Positions 1 through 10,937 of a stretch of 64,000 bases of DNA are shown in pieces; the stretch's first letter is position 1; every line of letters starts with the position of its first letter. Both the position numbers and the translations under genes were made by a program. Source of the DNA: Moniliophthora roreri (taxonomy: Eukaryota > Basidiomycota > Agaricomycetes > Agaricales > Marasmiaceae); NCBI GenBank assembly GCA_001466705.2, contig LATX02000123.1, forward strand, positions 248,001 through 312,000, written 5' to 3'. The notes beneath the pieces were generated by a model, which saw nothing but the letters and a program-made list of their open reading frames with translations, did no database searches and was not told the DNA's origin.

Positions 1-405
1 GAGAACTTGCCAAACCTTCGTTCCCGAACGGCGTATCCGTCTTTCTGATGCTCCTGCGAGATCTTCGACTCTCCGGTAATGGCGAGGCGACCATCGCGTG
101 CGTCGATTTGGACATCTTCCTTCTTCAGCCCGGGAAGCTCGAAGGTAGCTGTCACGATGTTCTTCTCAGCGTCCCCATGCAGGTCCATTCTACGAACGAC
201 AAAGTGTCAAATCTCGTGACATGGATAACAGGAACTGACCATACCTTGGGTTGAAGCCCTGAGCGACGACTGCATCAGCATTTGGACGGTGTGCGACCTG
301 ACCGCCACTATCCTCTGAAGAGGTGTTACGAGGTGTTCGCGAAAAGAACTCGTCGAAGAAGCGGTCAAAGTTGTAGGAGGGTTCGTAGTAGTAGATGGAA
401 GACAT
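1..405 (-). CDS. Small heat shock protein, HSP20 / alpha-crystallin family (partial, runs off left edge)
   Basis: ATP-independent chaperone that holds unfolding proteins in the cytosol. The ATG at 405 opens a protein starting MSSIYYYEPSYNFDRFFDEF, the aromatic N-terminal arm of fungal HSP20 proteins. Exon 1 is 245..405. A 55-base intron (190..244, GTATGG...TCGTAG) joins it in frame to exon 2 (1..189), which reads MDLHGDAEKNIVTATFELPG followed by KKEDVQIDARDGRLAITGE, the first strands of the alpha-crystallin domain. The C-terminal half of the domain and the I-x-I tail lie beyond the window. A perfect heat shock element stands about 60 bases upstream of the start, with a TATA-like box between, so strong HSF1 induction is expected. 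Family assignment is secure; only the missing end is unknown. Confidence 0.93.
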
Positions 406-442
406 GGCTAGTTGATGTAGACTGCTGTCTGCTGATACCAAA

Positions 443-448
443 TTTATA
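443..448 (-). promoter_or_regulatory. TATA-like box of the HSP20 gene
   Basis: Minus-strand TATAAA lies between the heat shock element and the start codon, about 38 bases before the ATG. This implies a very short 5' untranslated region. Confidence 0.55.
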
Positions 449-463
449 TCCATCGGTTTCTTC

Positions 464-476
464 GAACATTCTTGAA
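464..476 (-). promoter_or_regulatory. Heat shock element of the HSP20 gene
   Basis: GAAcaTTCttGAA matches the three-unit HSF1 consensus nGAAnnTTCnnGAAn exactly, and a further TTC lies directly before it at 461-463. It ends 59 bases from the HSP20 start codon. A second, weaker array, GAAtgTTCtgGAg, lies at 526-538. Confidence 0.85.
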
Positions 477-548
477 CATATACCAGTGACGTCGTCAGTG
501 AAGCGAGTTCGTAGAAGGGGTCCGCGAATGTTCTGGAGTTCGGGGAAC

Positions 549-926
549 CCGATAGAATGACCTCTCTAAGCGGTAGCTGAACACACTTAGTTTCTCTACT
601 ACGTTACCTCATCGTGTCTATAAGACAAACCTGGAACTACTTATCTTTCCTGGTTCGTCATCGAATCAGCGTTCAATGTTCAGCAGGCTATGCCGGGCGC
701 TCGCTTTGTTGTCCCCACGGTCGCTGAAAACCGATGGACAGTGTGAATATCTTCGAAGTACCACACTTTGTGGATCATTCGAGGCGAATGCTAAACTATA
801 TTAACTGCTGGCCTAAGTCATCGTCTCTATGGAAGGCGATAGATACATAGATGAAATCTGCCGGATTGGGGACATTGACAAACGACCTTATATTGACCCT
901 CCGATCGACATTCCCTTTCCTTTCTC
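549..926. other. Divergent intergenic region between HSP20 and the 927 gene
   Basis: No coding exon is supported here. Scattered TTC/GAA half-sites near 670-690 and 738-744 could be extra HSF contacts, but none forms a three-unit array. Short open frames are in poor context. Confidence 0.5.
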
Positions 927-2343
927 ATGTCGTTCGCATGGGGTTCTGAACATCAAACGCAGTTCAGACAATTCCTTGCAGCAAACACGTTTACCTCCGA
1001 AGTTGTGCAAGGAACCTCGTCGGTACCTTCAGACTCTGGTTTGGAAAAGCGGAAGCGATCCCCAATGCAGGACGATGTGGGGACAGCGAGCGCCGGTCCC
1101 AGTAGCAGTAGTAGTATTCGGACAGGGGAGGAGAGTTTACGGCCGAAAAGGACAAAGAAAGCCGTAACGGTTAAAACCGTACGTCGCCAATTTCAATCCT
1201 GTACCCGAACCCTCATAGCAGTTCTCATTTCATTATAGCCCAATCTCTACGAGAGCAGCGAAGCTTTATTGAACGCTCTCCAAACCGCCTTCAAGGACAG
1301 CGATAACGTCGTATTTGCAGGAAGCTTTCTCGTGTCGAACAATCCCCCATTACCGGACAAGCAACGAGTGCAGGCAGTAACGAACGAGATATGGCGGGCG
1401 ACTGGATATCGATTTACGTGCGTTACACGATCGTTTCTCGTCATTTAACGTCAGTCTTATTGATTCAATGCCCAGAGTGAAAGATCACCCTCGCACGAAA
1501 GAAGGTCATAAAACACGCCTCTGGTGTTCTCAAGATGAAATGAGAAAGCATAAGCCTCAGGCTAAAGCGCGTGTCTCGGCGGCAGGGGAGTCTTTGGCTA
1601 AAGCGCGATATCCATGTCGCAGCCGACTTTTCATTTCATCTCGGGAATGGAATTCATTTGGACAAAGCCTAGTTACCATTCGAATGCATCACCACTTTTC
1701 GCACGAGCCATACGATAGCGCATCGAGAGCTCCGGTACCTACCCCTGTAAATCCGCCGTGGGGTGACCCTGCCTGGCCTGGAGTACCTCCTGGCACCCAA
1801 ACGTTTCATCCGGACCTCACCTCACATCATCAGCACAGCTACGACTCTTATGATGGTTCAAGCAACCACTCGTCGATTACCGCAGTGGATAACGGAAGTT
1901 CGATGGAGTGGGAAGATGTTTCTGACGTAGAAGACCCTGTTGCTTTGAACGGAGGTGTCAATGAAGATTCGGAGCCCGATGAAGCACCTCTTCATACGAC
2001 GACCTCGCCGCCAATACCACATACCTACATTCCCTCCAACGCAGCCGATACTGATACCCCAATACCATCACACACGCCTTCCATTGCCGAATCTCCCCCG
2101 ATACCCGATAACTTATCTTCGATCGCCTCTCTCGAAACCGAGATTTTTCAATCCCGGATGAGGCAACACATTCGCAACATTCGGGACTTTTGTGATGGCC
2201 TGGAATACCAGGTCCAGTTCAATGATTTTCGTATGCTTCAAGAACTGGAGACGGAAGGAGCTTCGTTCCTGCGCTTTGTACACGCTTGTCTTCAGAAAGA
2301 GGGTCGTTTAGATATAACGACGAATGGAAATGGATTTAGTTGA
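927..2343 (+). CDS. Unassigned Agaricomycete protein with conserved Cys/His-rich, DNA-binding-like core
   Basis: Three exons, 927..1178, 1239..1417 and 1476..2343, joined by introns of 60 and 58 bases, give 432 residues. The N-terminal 85 residues are Ser-rich and end in a basic patch (KRTKKAVTVKT) that could be a nuclear localisation signal. The middle (about residues 86-230) has the order FTVKDHPRTKEGHKTRLWCS, then a cysteine (YPCRSRLFIS) and a His cluster (RMHHHFSHEPY). From memory this order resembles a recurrent family of uncharacterised Agaricomycete proteins that may derive from transposase-type zinc-binding domains; that origin is inference. The rest is Ser/Pro/Asp-rich with a helical C-terminus. 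The exon sum is a whole number of codons, so the gene model is solid; the function is not known. Confidence 0.7.
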
Positions 2344-2639
2344 CACCTACACAAAACATAACAGATGTTCTCTTGGATATGATATTTTTGCAGCCCGTGT
2401 GTATCGGCAAGCTCATTCATTCATTCGCTCCTTATGTCCGCGTCTTCGAATCGTGTGATTGGCAAGGCTGACGCTTTTCCTTGGCTTGCGGCAATGGGTC
2501 AAGAACTGGCAATATAGAAGATGTTGAATCCTACGATGAAGTCGCAACTTGAACGATAGCCTGATGGGTCGTACATCACTATAACCCCAAAGCCGGAAAG
2601 TCGTTGACACTAGAGCTATTAGGAGTTATTATAGTTGAT

Positions 2640-3401
2640 TCAAGTTTCTGGTAGCGCAAGTCTGTCTTCTTCAACGAAGCCCAGAATGTAGTAGAAGTCA
2701 TCTGAGAGTATGCCGTCCGGCATAACAGGACCACAAGGGCAGCAGGGCTGTTGGGCTTTCAGTGCGTCCAGTGCGTCCTTCGGAATCATTGCCAGCCCCT
2801 CTCCTTTCTTGAAAGAGAGCGAAGTTATTTCTGACAATCCGGCTGGGAACTCTAGCCTTGGTCGCTGACCGATAGGTGTACGGGTAACGTACGCCTTTGA
2901 ATCACCCCCGATCGATCGTAGCGTGTGTCTTTCCCAGAGCGTAGGATGTAGAATTCACTTGAGGCGGAACAGAAGACCGATAGATCTTCCAAAGGGTCCG
3001 GTTGATGCTAAAATTGTTCGACACGGACTAGACTTAGGGAAGTTGAGATTGACAGGAAAGGAAGCCACCTTCGAAGCAGTCAAGCAGGAGATTGTTTTCG
3101 CCATCCCTACAGGATTTTGACACCGATAGAAGTTGGCAGGTGCTCGAGATGATTGAGGAAAAACCTTCAAATTTAACACCCTTTAGGTGAAAGGGATCAT
3201 TGTACTGAACCTCTAGCTGACAGCGGGGCACGTAGCGAGGAAAGTCAAAGTGCCACTTTCCCATCCCTGAGGCCCCCCATAATAGAAGTAGATTTGTCGG
3301 TATACATCTGCAACGTCCGGTGGAGAGTACGAATGGAGGTGAGTGATGGTGATGGCAAAAGCTGCAGTTGAATGATTATCCTGCGGACTATCTTCTTCCA
3401 T
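2640..3401 (-). CDS. Possible multi-exon hypothetical gene (structure unresolved)
   Basis: Several minus-strand open segments look coding but I could not splice them with confidence. The 5' segment opens with an ATG at 3401 (MEEDSPQDNHSTAAF). A middle segment reads MGKWHFDFPRYVPRCQ in another frame. The most convincing part is the 3' segment (about 2640-2940), which reads YVTRTPIGQRPRLEFPAG and ends GFVEEDRLALPET before a stop at 2640. A plus-strand open frame overlaps at 2923-3120, so strand is likely but not certain. No domain recognised. Confidence 0.35.
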
Positions 3402-3628
3402 CTCTGACTATGCCCAATGAGACAATCTTCAAGCTGTGATAGAGGTGATAAACAATAGAGCGTTCAGGAATGGTTTCATGTCTAATATACAGTGGTACGC
3501 ATCTTTGCAAATATACGTGGGGTATATAGATTACAGCCTGCATGAAATGAAAATTAGGGTCACTTGCAGAGTGACAGAGGTATTAGCACTCACGACATGC
3601 TTGGCCCGTGTAGATATCTTCTCTACAG

Positions 3629-4112
3629 CTATGAATTGGGTGTAGCGCTATCACTCCGCTTGATATTCCCCCCCGGAGTTCCTGTCGGAGTAGGTGACTG
3701 AGGTGCATCTCCGTTGATTATATCTTGTATCGACGCTTCAAGAGCATCCACCCTCGACGACATTTGAGACACTAGACGAACGTCAACTCGAGTCCTTCAT
3801 GCAAAGAGTAAACAAACGCACTTCGGTCCAAAATCTGAGTCGACATGTCGTCAAACTTGGCATCCAGCTGCTCCAGTAGAGTTTCAACCTGCATAAAGAG
3901 TGGATATCGCATTGTACATCATTTTTGAGACCACGTACAAATGCTGTGAGCTCATGGGGACTCGATATGTTATTTAAGCCCATCGTCGTTGGCTTTGAGT
4001 TCAGGGTAGATTTTGTTACCGGCTGCGGGGTCTTGTCTCCAGAATCTGAGTTATCCGTCGATTTTCCTGGCGTCTGAGGGGTAACTTTGAGAGGAAGAGC
4101 CGAAGATGCCAT
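3629..4112 (-). CDS. HSBP1: Heat shock factor-binding protein 1 homologue (HSBP1)
   Basis: Small coiled-coil protein that binds the HSF1 trimerisation region and tunes the heat shock response; in animals it also acts in WASH complex assembly. Exons 3939..4112, 3822..3888 and 3629..3771, with two 50-base introns, sum to 127 residues. After a low-complexity Ser/Thr/Pro N-terminus of about 45 residues come the family hallmarks: SSPHELTAFVETLLEQLDAK, then FDDMSTQILDRMSQMSSRVD and ALEASIQDIING, a heptad-repeat helix. The animal protein is about 76 residues, so this one carries extra N- and C-terminal tails, as fungal members often do. It diverges from TFB2 with 137 bases between start codons. The exact family pattern makes the call firm. 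Confidence 0.93.
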
Positions 4113-4249
4113 TGTGGTCGAGAACCGAAGCCGAATCACGGTCACAGCGTCAAGCGCTGGCCATGGACATAACATTTTACACACTTAGAACATGGCAATC
4201 GCCTCAACGAGGACCCTGAATTTGCTCTAGCATCTCTAGACATCCTAAA
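4113..4249. promoter_or_regulatory. Compact bidirectional promoter, HSBP1 / TFB2
   Basis: Only 137 bases separate two divergent start codons. No TATA box or heat shock element is evident, which fits two constitutive housekeeping genes sharing a promoter. Confidence 0.5.
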
Positions 4250-6327
4250 ATGCGTCAAGCACGTCAAGATGATGACACCAACCCAGATTCTGCATCCAAT
4301 CCCCATTCACTTCTCCCATTTCTTCAAGTTCAGTCACCGACATCCCTCAGCCGACTATATCAAAGCCCGTCGTCATGCTTATCAATATTCCGGTCCATGA
4401 TTTCATAAAAAATCCTTTATACCATATGCTGACGCGCCTATGAAGACTTTTGGCACCTGTAGAGCGACAAATCGTCATGAATATGCTGTGGCTAGAGTCC
4501 GCAATGACGCCGTCGACTCTGGCGGCTTGGGTGACGGCAGAAGGGCAAAAGTGGGTTTCAGTAGCATCCAACGTGTTCTGAAAGCTGAATATGCAGTAGA
4601 CTTTACGAGTCTTCACTCGACACTCTATCACGACTTCACATATTACACAATTACCCAGCAAAGCTTGCCTTGAACTCGACCTTTAAAACGAGCCTTCGGC
4701 ATGCTATCACTGGGGGGTAGGTCATACATGTATCTTTTTGGGTGCATTAAAACTCATTTACGTTAGGGGAACCACAGGCAGCTTCGGTGTTCCCGCAGAA
4801 AAGGACGAAAAACGAGCACCGTTGGATATAGATGGTCTGGACAGTTATGCGCTGGAACGTTGGGAGGTGAGCAATACGCAACTCAACGCCACAGCTTCTC
4901 TCACAGTGCCCTTGAGACCATTTTGCACTTCATGGTATCATCAGGTACAGGTCAAAATCCACAACGGCCATCTCCTGGGGTTCTCTATCTCTTACAGCGC
5001 AGTGGGCTCATGGGTAGCCATCAGTAGGTTTCTTGCTTCTCTATACCGTCATGGCTGGTACCTCATACTCATTGGAATAGTGGTTCTGTCCCCCAGATCA
5101 CATCTGCGGGATTCCAGTTCCTCCTTCACCCTTCGCATGCCCAACTTTGGAATTTATTACTCCAGTATCTCCACATGGCCGAGGTAAGCTTAGCTGCGAG
5201 GTGTTTTCGGCCTACTGTCTGAACGTTTACTCAATAGGAGAGGCAAATGGACCTCGTAGAAGTTCTCAGTTTCCTGTTTATGCTTTCTACGATGGAGCTG
5301 GGTCGAGTATGATTCAGCCTACTGCCTCTTGACACGTCTCACGACAGCTGCACAGGAATATTCGACCGAGCACCTAAGCCAGACGCAAAGGGCTATGCTG
5401 GAAGATCTCCGTGACTACGGGCTCCTCTGGCAGAGACGGGTGGGTCTCCACTCAGCTCCTTTCGATTTCGCTCCTGAGTCCTGACGTTACGATTTATTCC
5501 AAAGCCTAATTCTCGGCGTTTCAGTCCAACACGTCTCGCCACGACGCTCACGTCCTCTTCTCCTACTCTACCGACTAACGCTGGTACAAGCTCGGGCTCC
5601 CAACAAGGATTTATTGTCCTTGAGACAAACTATCGGGTCTACGCTTACACGGGCTCGTCTTCCTTACGTTGATGTCCTTCATGCCAACTCACCTGATCAT
5701 GTTCGTTCAACAGACAACCCATTACAAACCGCTATTCTCCACCTCTTTGTCTCCTTAAAGTATCGGTTCCCAAACCTAGTCGTCGGATCCATCACTCGCG
5801 AGAGCGTAAAAAAGGCCCTGAGCAATGGGATTTCTGCTGATCAAGTATGTATATTTACTCAGCTACCCTGAGGCACTCTCATGAATGGAATGCTCAGATC
5901 ATTAGTTATTTGATAACACACGCTCATCCCCAAATGCGAAAAAATGTGCGTATGCATCGAGGTGTCCTAGTGGCCACACGCTTCATCCTCTGACACGATA
6001 CACATCTCAGAATCCACTGCTTCCAGTTACTGTACAAGATCAAATCCGTCTATGGGAGCTTGAGAAGAATAGACTAAAATCTCAAGAAGGCACATGCTCT
6101 TTTCAGCTGTGCATTGAATTCAGGAGTACTAATTTGTCGTTCAATTTTTAGGTTATCTGTATACGGGGTTCGCGTCACAGGCGGACTACGAATTTGTGCT
6201 CAGTTACGCCAAACAACTTGACGTCGTACTCTGGGAAAGTAGCGCAAAGCGGTCTTTCTTCGGTAGCACAGAGGGTCATGCCAACATTCGCAATTTCATC
6301 GAAAGGAGAGCTGGTCAGGGGAGCTGA
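4250..6327 (+). CDS. TFB2: TFIIH core subunit Tfb2 (human p52)
   Basis: Component of the TFIIH core that anchors and stimulates the XPB helicase in transcription initiation and nucleotide excision repair. Thirteen exons (4250..4392, 4446..4550, 4597..4716, 4767..4866, 4917..5023, 5081..5183, 5238..5306, 5356..5439, 5505..5667, 5714..5844, 5898..5945, 6011..6089, 6152..6327) sum to 475 residues, the usual length. Hallmarks in order: [93 protein letters not shown], then the Tfb2 C-terminal domain that pairs with Tfb5 ([33 protein letters not shown]). Eleven of the twelve introns are GT-AG. The intron at 6090 opens with GC, and the flanking residues (SQE/GYLYTGF) fix that junction. The junction at 5667/5714 uses a weak donor (GTTGAT) and is the least certain. 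Confidence 0.93.
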
Positions 6328-6969
6328 ATGGGCCGAAAGAGATACATCGGTTTTCCCGCAGCCTTTATCTCTACATCATGACTCTTGTGTGGCGAGAGGG
6401 GGGTGAATTTTCTGGTGTCGTCCTGCTCTCTATGTTTGGCAATCTATAATGCAAATAAGTTTTTTTTCACTGCTACGGCAAAAGATTACCGGTGGCGTTT
6501 TACTGATGTGAGGTCGGTAATCAGACCTATTTCTCTCGACGATTCTTGTTGACATCCTTAAAACAGGAAGGAAGATCTATTGTAACCGACCATGTTGAGA
6601 ATCTCGTACGAAGTCTCCCGGGCTGTAATAAAGTTTGAGTGGGCGTCGTTCCGGCCGCCGTCGACCTGTTTTCATGTGCATTACTACTTCGCATGGCTGC
6701 AATCAAACGTTGCTTCCCTGGGGAAGCGTCTTTCAATATGTCTACCGAAAGAAGATCCCGGGATGTTCGGTGAAATTTGCTTTTTGATTTGTGCGTTCTC
6801 AAAATGATTCTTCGGGGACTGAAAATGCTTCTCAACACGTTATGAAGGGCTCAGATAGGCAAGAGTTTCCACATATGAACCAACACGAAAAATATATACA
6901 GAAGTCTAGAGTGAAATGTGTCCCTGAGCAAGCAGATAACAAGTGAGTGTCGACGCTCTGCGATGACCG
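6328..6969. other. Convergent 3' region between TFB2 and the WOPR gene
   Basis: No gene supported. Overlapping short frames at 6527-6838 on both strands lack start context or recognisable domains. The open frame continuing past 6970 on the minus strand is read-through of the last WOPR intron. Confidence 0.5.
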
Positions 6970-8717
6970 TTAATCTGCAAGTTGAGTTTTCAGAGAATGC
7001 CAATCCTTGAGAAGAGAGGGACTTACCAGAACCCGAAGAGTACGTCGAGTTGTAATTCTGCAATGTTGGCTGAGGAGAAAATGGCGCCTGGGGCGCAACG
7101 TCTAGGTTACTGGTGGCTTCACTGGAACCCCATCCCGTAGGATATGAAAAATTTTCTGAAGCGAAAGGCAAAGATGAATTGGACGCGTATGAAGACCTGC
7201 TACTACTGTTCAACGTCCTGCCGCTATCCTTGTCTCCAGATGATGTATCGCCATGCATCGGCCAAGGCAATCTTTGAGAGCCGACGTCTCTATTGCTGCG
7301 ACTGACGGAATAGCGGTGCCCGAAGCTTGGGAGAGTCTCATGGTCTCTAAGGGCGGCGGCATTTTGATAGGGATGGTTGCTAGATCGGATACGCGACCTT
7401 TCCAATGTTGAATCGGAACTTGGAACCGAAGAATCGTAGGAATCATTCTGCCATCTAGCGGGATGCGAATGAAGAGTCGACCAAGAGTCGGTCGAGAGTG
7501 AAGTGTCGCGTCGCGAAACACTGTGGCTGGAATGGTTGCTTCCCGACGACATTGGCCAAGTTCCTTCCTGTCTTAACGGCGTTGGCGCTCGAAGGGCATC
7601 TATCCCTCCCTGCCATCTATCTGGTACAGTATTCCGCAGGTACCCAATGGACGAGCCAGTGGTATGATGTAGAGGATATAGCTGATTTCCGGGGAACGAG
7701 TTGTCAACTGACGATGTAGACGAATGGGAGTGTGTCGGGCTCGGGTACGTCTGCTCTTCTATTTTGCATTCTGGAGTATCGTCCTCAGGCTCGGACCTAT
7801 TGTCAAATGTTGTCAGACTAGACCATATTTTAGTTTTATAGGAATTTTCGCTTCACTGACACTAGTCTCGGCTTCCCATCAGGTCCTATCTCAACTTTGG
7901 GTGGCACTCGAAAGTTGGTAAGGCGAAAAATATGCGGAGGCATGTAAAGTCCCATTATGTCTGGACGGGAAGACGGTCGCTATTAACCTCGAAAGTAAGA
8001 ACATACTCGACTCAAGTAAAGTCTATACTTACCTTCAATCTGCCAGACCTGATATCTTCTGAGGTATAATATGAGATGAGGTGAAGGTCGGATCCTTCTA
8101 TCGTGACAGTGATTGTCTGCGATGCTTAGTTCAGTGGCTCGAGTGCAACGCGAACACCATTCCATCCATACCTTTTTAATCAGTCCGCCTGGTTTGAATG
8201 TGCCTTGATCGCTTCCGCTAGTCGACGAGGTCTTGTATCCCGCTGGCGAGCCAGGCGAGTTCCGGTGAATAGATAGTGCTCGTGAGTCATCGCCCGCGTA
8301 AGTCTTCTTGTGGCTACCGCTCCGGCTACTAGCTCTCTCGTTAATTTCTCGATAAACCTGCGGACGTTTGGTCACTTTCGGGCTTTGTATGGCAAACGGC
8401 AAGGTCTGCTCACTAGGAAGTTCCCGACGATTCTGGATGGCGACCAAAGCAAACCGTCTACTTGGGCTTCAGCAATGTTAGGACGCCTCATACGCTCGTC
8501 ACTCACCTGTCCAACGTTTGATTCCGCTTTCCTCGACACTGAAGATGAACACCGCACCACTCTTGATCATGGAACGTCGCTCTGTGTCGTTCAATCGACG
8601 AGTTATTCGCGGTATGACGCCCTGCCTGGCAGCATGTATGAGTCGCAGTGCGTTCACTGTCGTCTCGACATAGCCATGGAAAGGCGGAACGTCTGGGGAA
8701 GTGGATGTGCTGGTCAT
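6970..8717 (-). CDS. WOPR-domain transcription factor (Gti1/Pac2 family)
   Basis: DNA-binding regulator of the family that includes Wor1, Ryp1, Gti1 and Pac2, which control cell-type switching and development in fungi. Exons 8507..8717, 8414..8457, 8172..8357, 8033..8116, 7861..7979, 7027..7796 and 6970..6974 sum to 472 residues. The WOPR box fills about residues 11-190: FHGYVETTVNALRLIHAARQ, GVIPRITRRLNDTERRSMIK, SGAVFIFSVEESGIKRWTDG, LLWSPSRIVGNFLVYREI, then after a linker GLIKKTITVTIEG and HLISYYTSEDIRSGRLKRPS. The remaining 280 residues are Ser/Pro/Asn-rich. The last exon is only 5 bases, giving the C-terminus SSGSD; without that splice, translation would read about 40 more unrelated residues to 6851. 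The 44-base second exon is also tiny but is forced by the conserved WOPR sequence. Confidence 0.94.
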
Positions 8718-10937
8718 TTCGTTTCGGTGCGGCTAAGTTTGAGGTTGTTGGACAATTGAGAGGTCGTGGGCGAGAGTTTATGGAGGTAGGCTGAGCTTTC
8801 CTTTATTATTCCTTGTGCTTGCCGTCCCGAGATTTTGCATAATCAACCACAAATCTGGTGTGGATCGATAGTATGCGCTGACCTGGAGGATGTCATACAG
8901 CAGCAGCTGGTGCAAAGCTGGGATCAAATGGATACTAGGTTCCACAGGGATAACGTTACCCGAAGCCGAGGCCTGGCTGATATATGCAACGCCACCTCTC
9001 TTGGTGCCTTCCGAGGGACCACTCTTGCGGGCTTTTAGGTTGCAAGACTGAGTTCTCGTTGCATGCGTCACAAATAGTGATAGATGCCGAGTTCCCACTC
9101 TGCTACCGCTTCCTTCAATGCCTTTACTAGGTTATCCCTAATTTATTTCCCTAGAATAAAAGGCAAGAATCGGTATCTATGCCGGGCCTGATGCCATAAA
9201 CTTCACGTCGAAGACTACTCTAGCTTCCTCGATTCCCGGTTGCTTACCTTCGGAGATCAAGCTCTTGGTACGTCTTTACAGGATTTTAGAATAATAGATT
9301 AAAAAGACTCGTCGGACCTGTATTAATCCTCTCCTAGCATACGCTAGGCCGGAGGATCCTGCTTCGAATCCGGCGGCCAATGGCGAAAGAAATTCGCAGA
9401 AAAACAGCCCTGCGGCGCGAATTATCCGCTCCAATGAGTTCAACGGAGACCTGTATGCGGTAGCACGCATTGAGTATGGTCTTGAGGTGATGGCACGGCG
9501 CGAAGTCGAATTATTCGATTTCTTTCTTGAGTGGCGTCGATCGGCTGACTACATCTTCCGATGGGTCGGGGTAATTGACAACAGTCGTCCGCAGATCCCA
9601 CTTGCACTGGTTCTATGAAAGGCGATTAGTTTTCTAAAACGGCGAACGAGAGCATTCAGAAGTCATGTCGTATTTGACCATGTCAAAAACAAATCACACC
9701 AAGAAATTGGGGTAGTTGTCTGTATCGCCACGGGGCAAAGGTCCTGTGAGCAAATAATGGAAGTCAGAAATTTCGTCAGTAGCAAGCTCTGCTTCTCGCG
9801 AAGAACAGGTGAATGATCGGGAAGTGGCCAACTCTCACACTGGTGAGACCACGACTCGAGTAAGAGCAATGTCTTTTGTTATTTTTATCGAAGAATTTGA
9901 TGAAGGAACACTCATCGTATACAGCGAATAATGTCGTACATGGCCTTCATGAGTGCCAAGAGCAGCAGCAGAGACCCAAATCATATCGCATACACAGTTG
10001 ACTGACAACCTAGAGTTGAGGCGGCGACCATGCGATATTCCATAATTGCATTGCTGTTAACAGTTAAAACGAGCGCTCAACTTGCGCTCTGCTCGTTATC
10101 GCCAAGCCCTTACCGAATCTATTCAGGAATGTTCAGGGGCAAGATCAACATCCACTTACTAAAAAGAATCATGCGAGACCACTGCAACCAAGTTCTGCGA
10201 ATCTTTTTGAATGACATTCCGCCGAGTTCTTGGGAAAAGAAAGGTCATTGGGCCCAACCACTGTATTGGGCTAAATGATTACGGTTCAAGACATGGGAGA
10301 GATTACGGTCGGTAGATTTGGGTGAGCCACGAAAGTCGTATTCAGCCTGAGATATCGGGGTGTCTTCATACGGAACTGCACGGATCGGCACGTGTCACGT
10401 ACTCTCATAGCAAGTGCGTAATATTCTAGAAACTGAAGGACAATGCACTTGAACCGGGCGAGTCGAGTTGGGGACCCACTGCGCCACAACGGCGACTTTG
10501 GCCGATCGTTAAGAGCTACCCGAACGACTGGAAAACCAATATAGGATACCCAAAGATGGAGAAAGTTCACTTGAAAAGCCAATTCCACATAAGTATGAAG
10601 ACCTGGACTATGGCTGATGATACACCAGACCACAAAATCGGAAAGTCGGCCCCATAGAAGATTCCCCGGTTTGCACTATCGTGTATCGTATCATACAGTA
10701 AATCGGATTGGCAGTGATATCGATTTAATCGAGTCCCTTATGACATCATGATCAACGAGCCCGGCTCTAGGCGAGGATAGCGTCGTTGACTGGAGAGTTT
10801 AAGTGTGCGTGCAATAAGGAATATTTGAATTGACGACAGGTGTTGTCACGATGAATGTAAAACAGCTGGTACTTTATTGGAACAGCAACACGCAATTAAC
10901 GTGATGAAGGAGTGCTTCGTACAACGTTTGAGGGATT
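8718..10937. other. 2.2 kb without a supported gene
   Basis: Contains only short, mutually overlapping open frames. One at 10030-10278 (+) starts MRYSIIALLLTVKTSAQL, which looks like a signal peptide, but nothing downstream resembles a known secreted protein. Near 9345-9390 there is a stem (CCTAG-CATACG-CTAGG) followed by a Pol III B-box-like motif (GCTTCGAATCC) but no complete tRNA fold. Could be promoter sequence or decayed sequence. Confidence 0.4.

Noticed and set aside
2923..3120. Plus-strand open frame MCLSQSVGCRIHLRRNRR
   Set aside because: Overlaps the better minus-strand coding signal, and no splice partner was found.
6851..6969. C-terminal extension of the WOPR protein ending RLLYIFFVLVHMWKLLPI
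   Set aside because: A clear 52-base GT-AG intron (6975-7026) leads to an immediate stop, so the extension is intron read-through.
8930..8970. CCACAGGGATAAC near 8942 is identical to a short conserved piece of large-subunit rRNA
   Set aside because: The flanking bases do not continue the rRNA sequence, so this is taken as coincidence.
10030..10278. Possible secreted peptide gene (MRYSIIALLLTVKTSAQL)
   Set aside because: Signal-like start only; the remainder has no conserved pattern, no splice continuation and no clear promoter.
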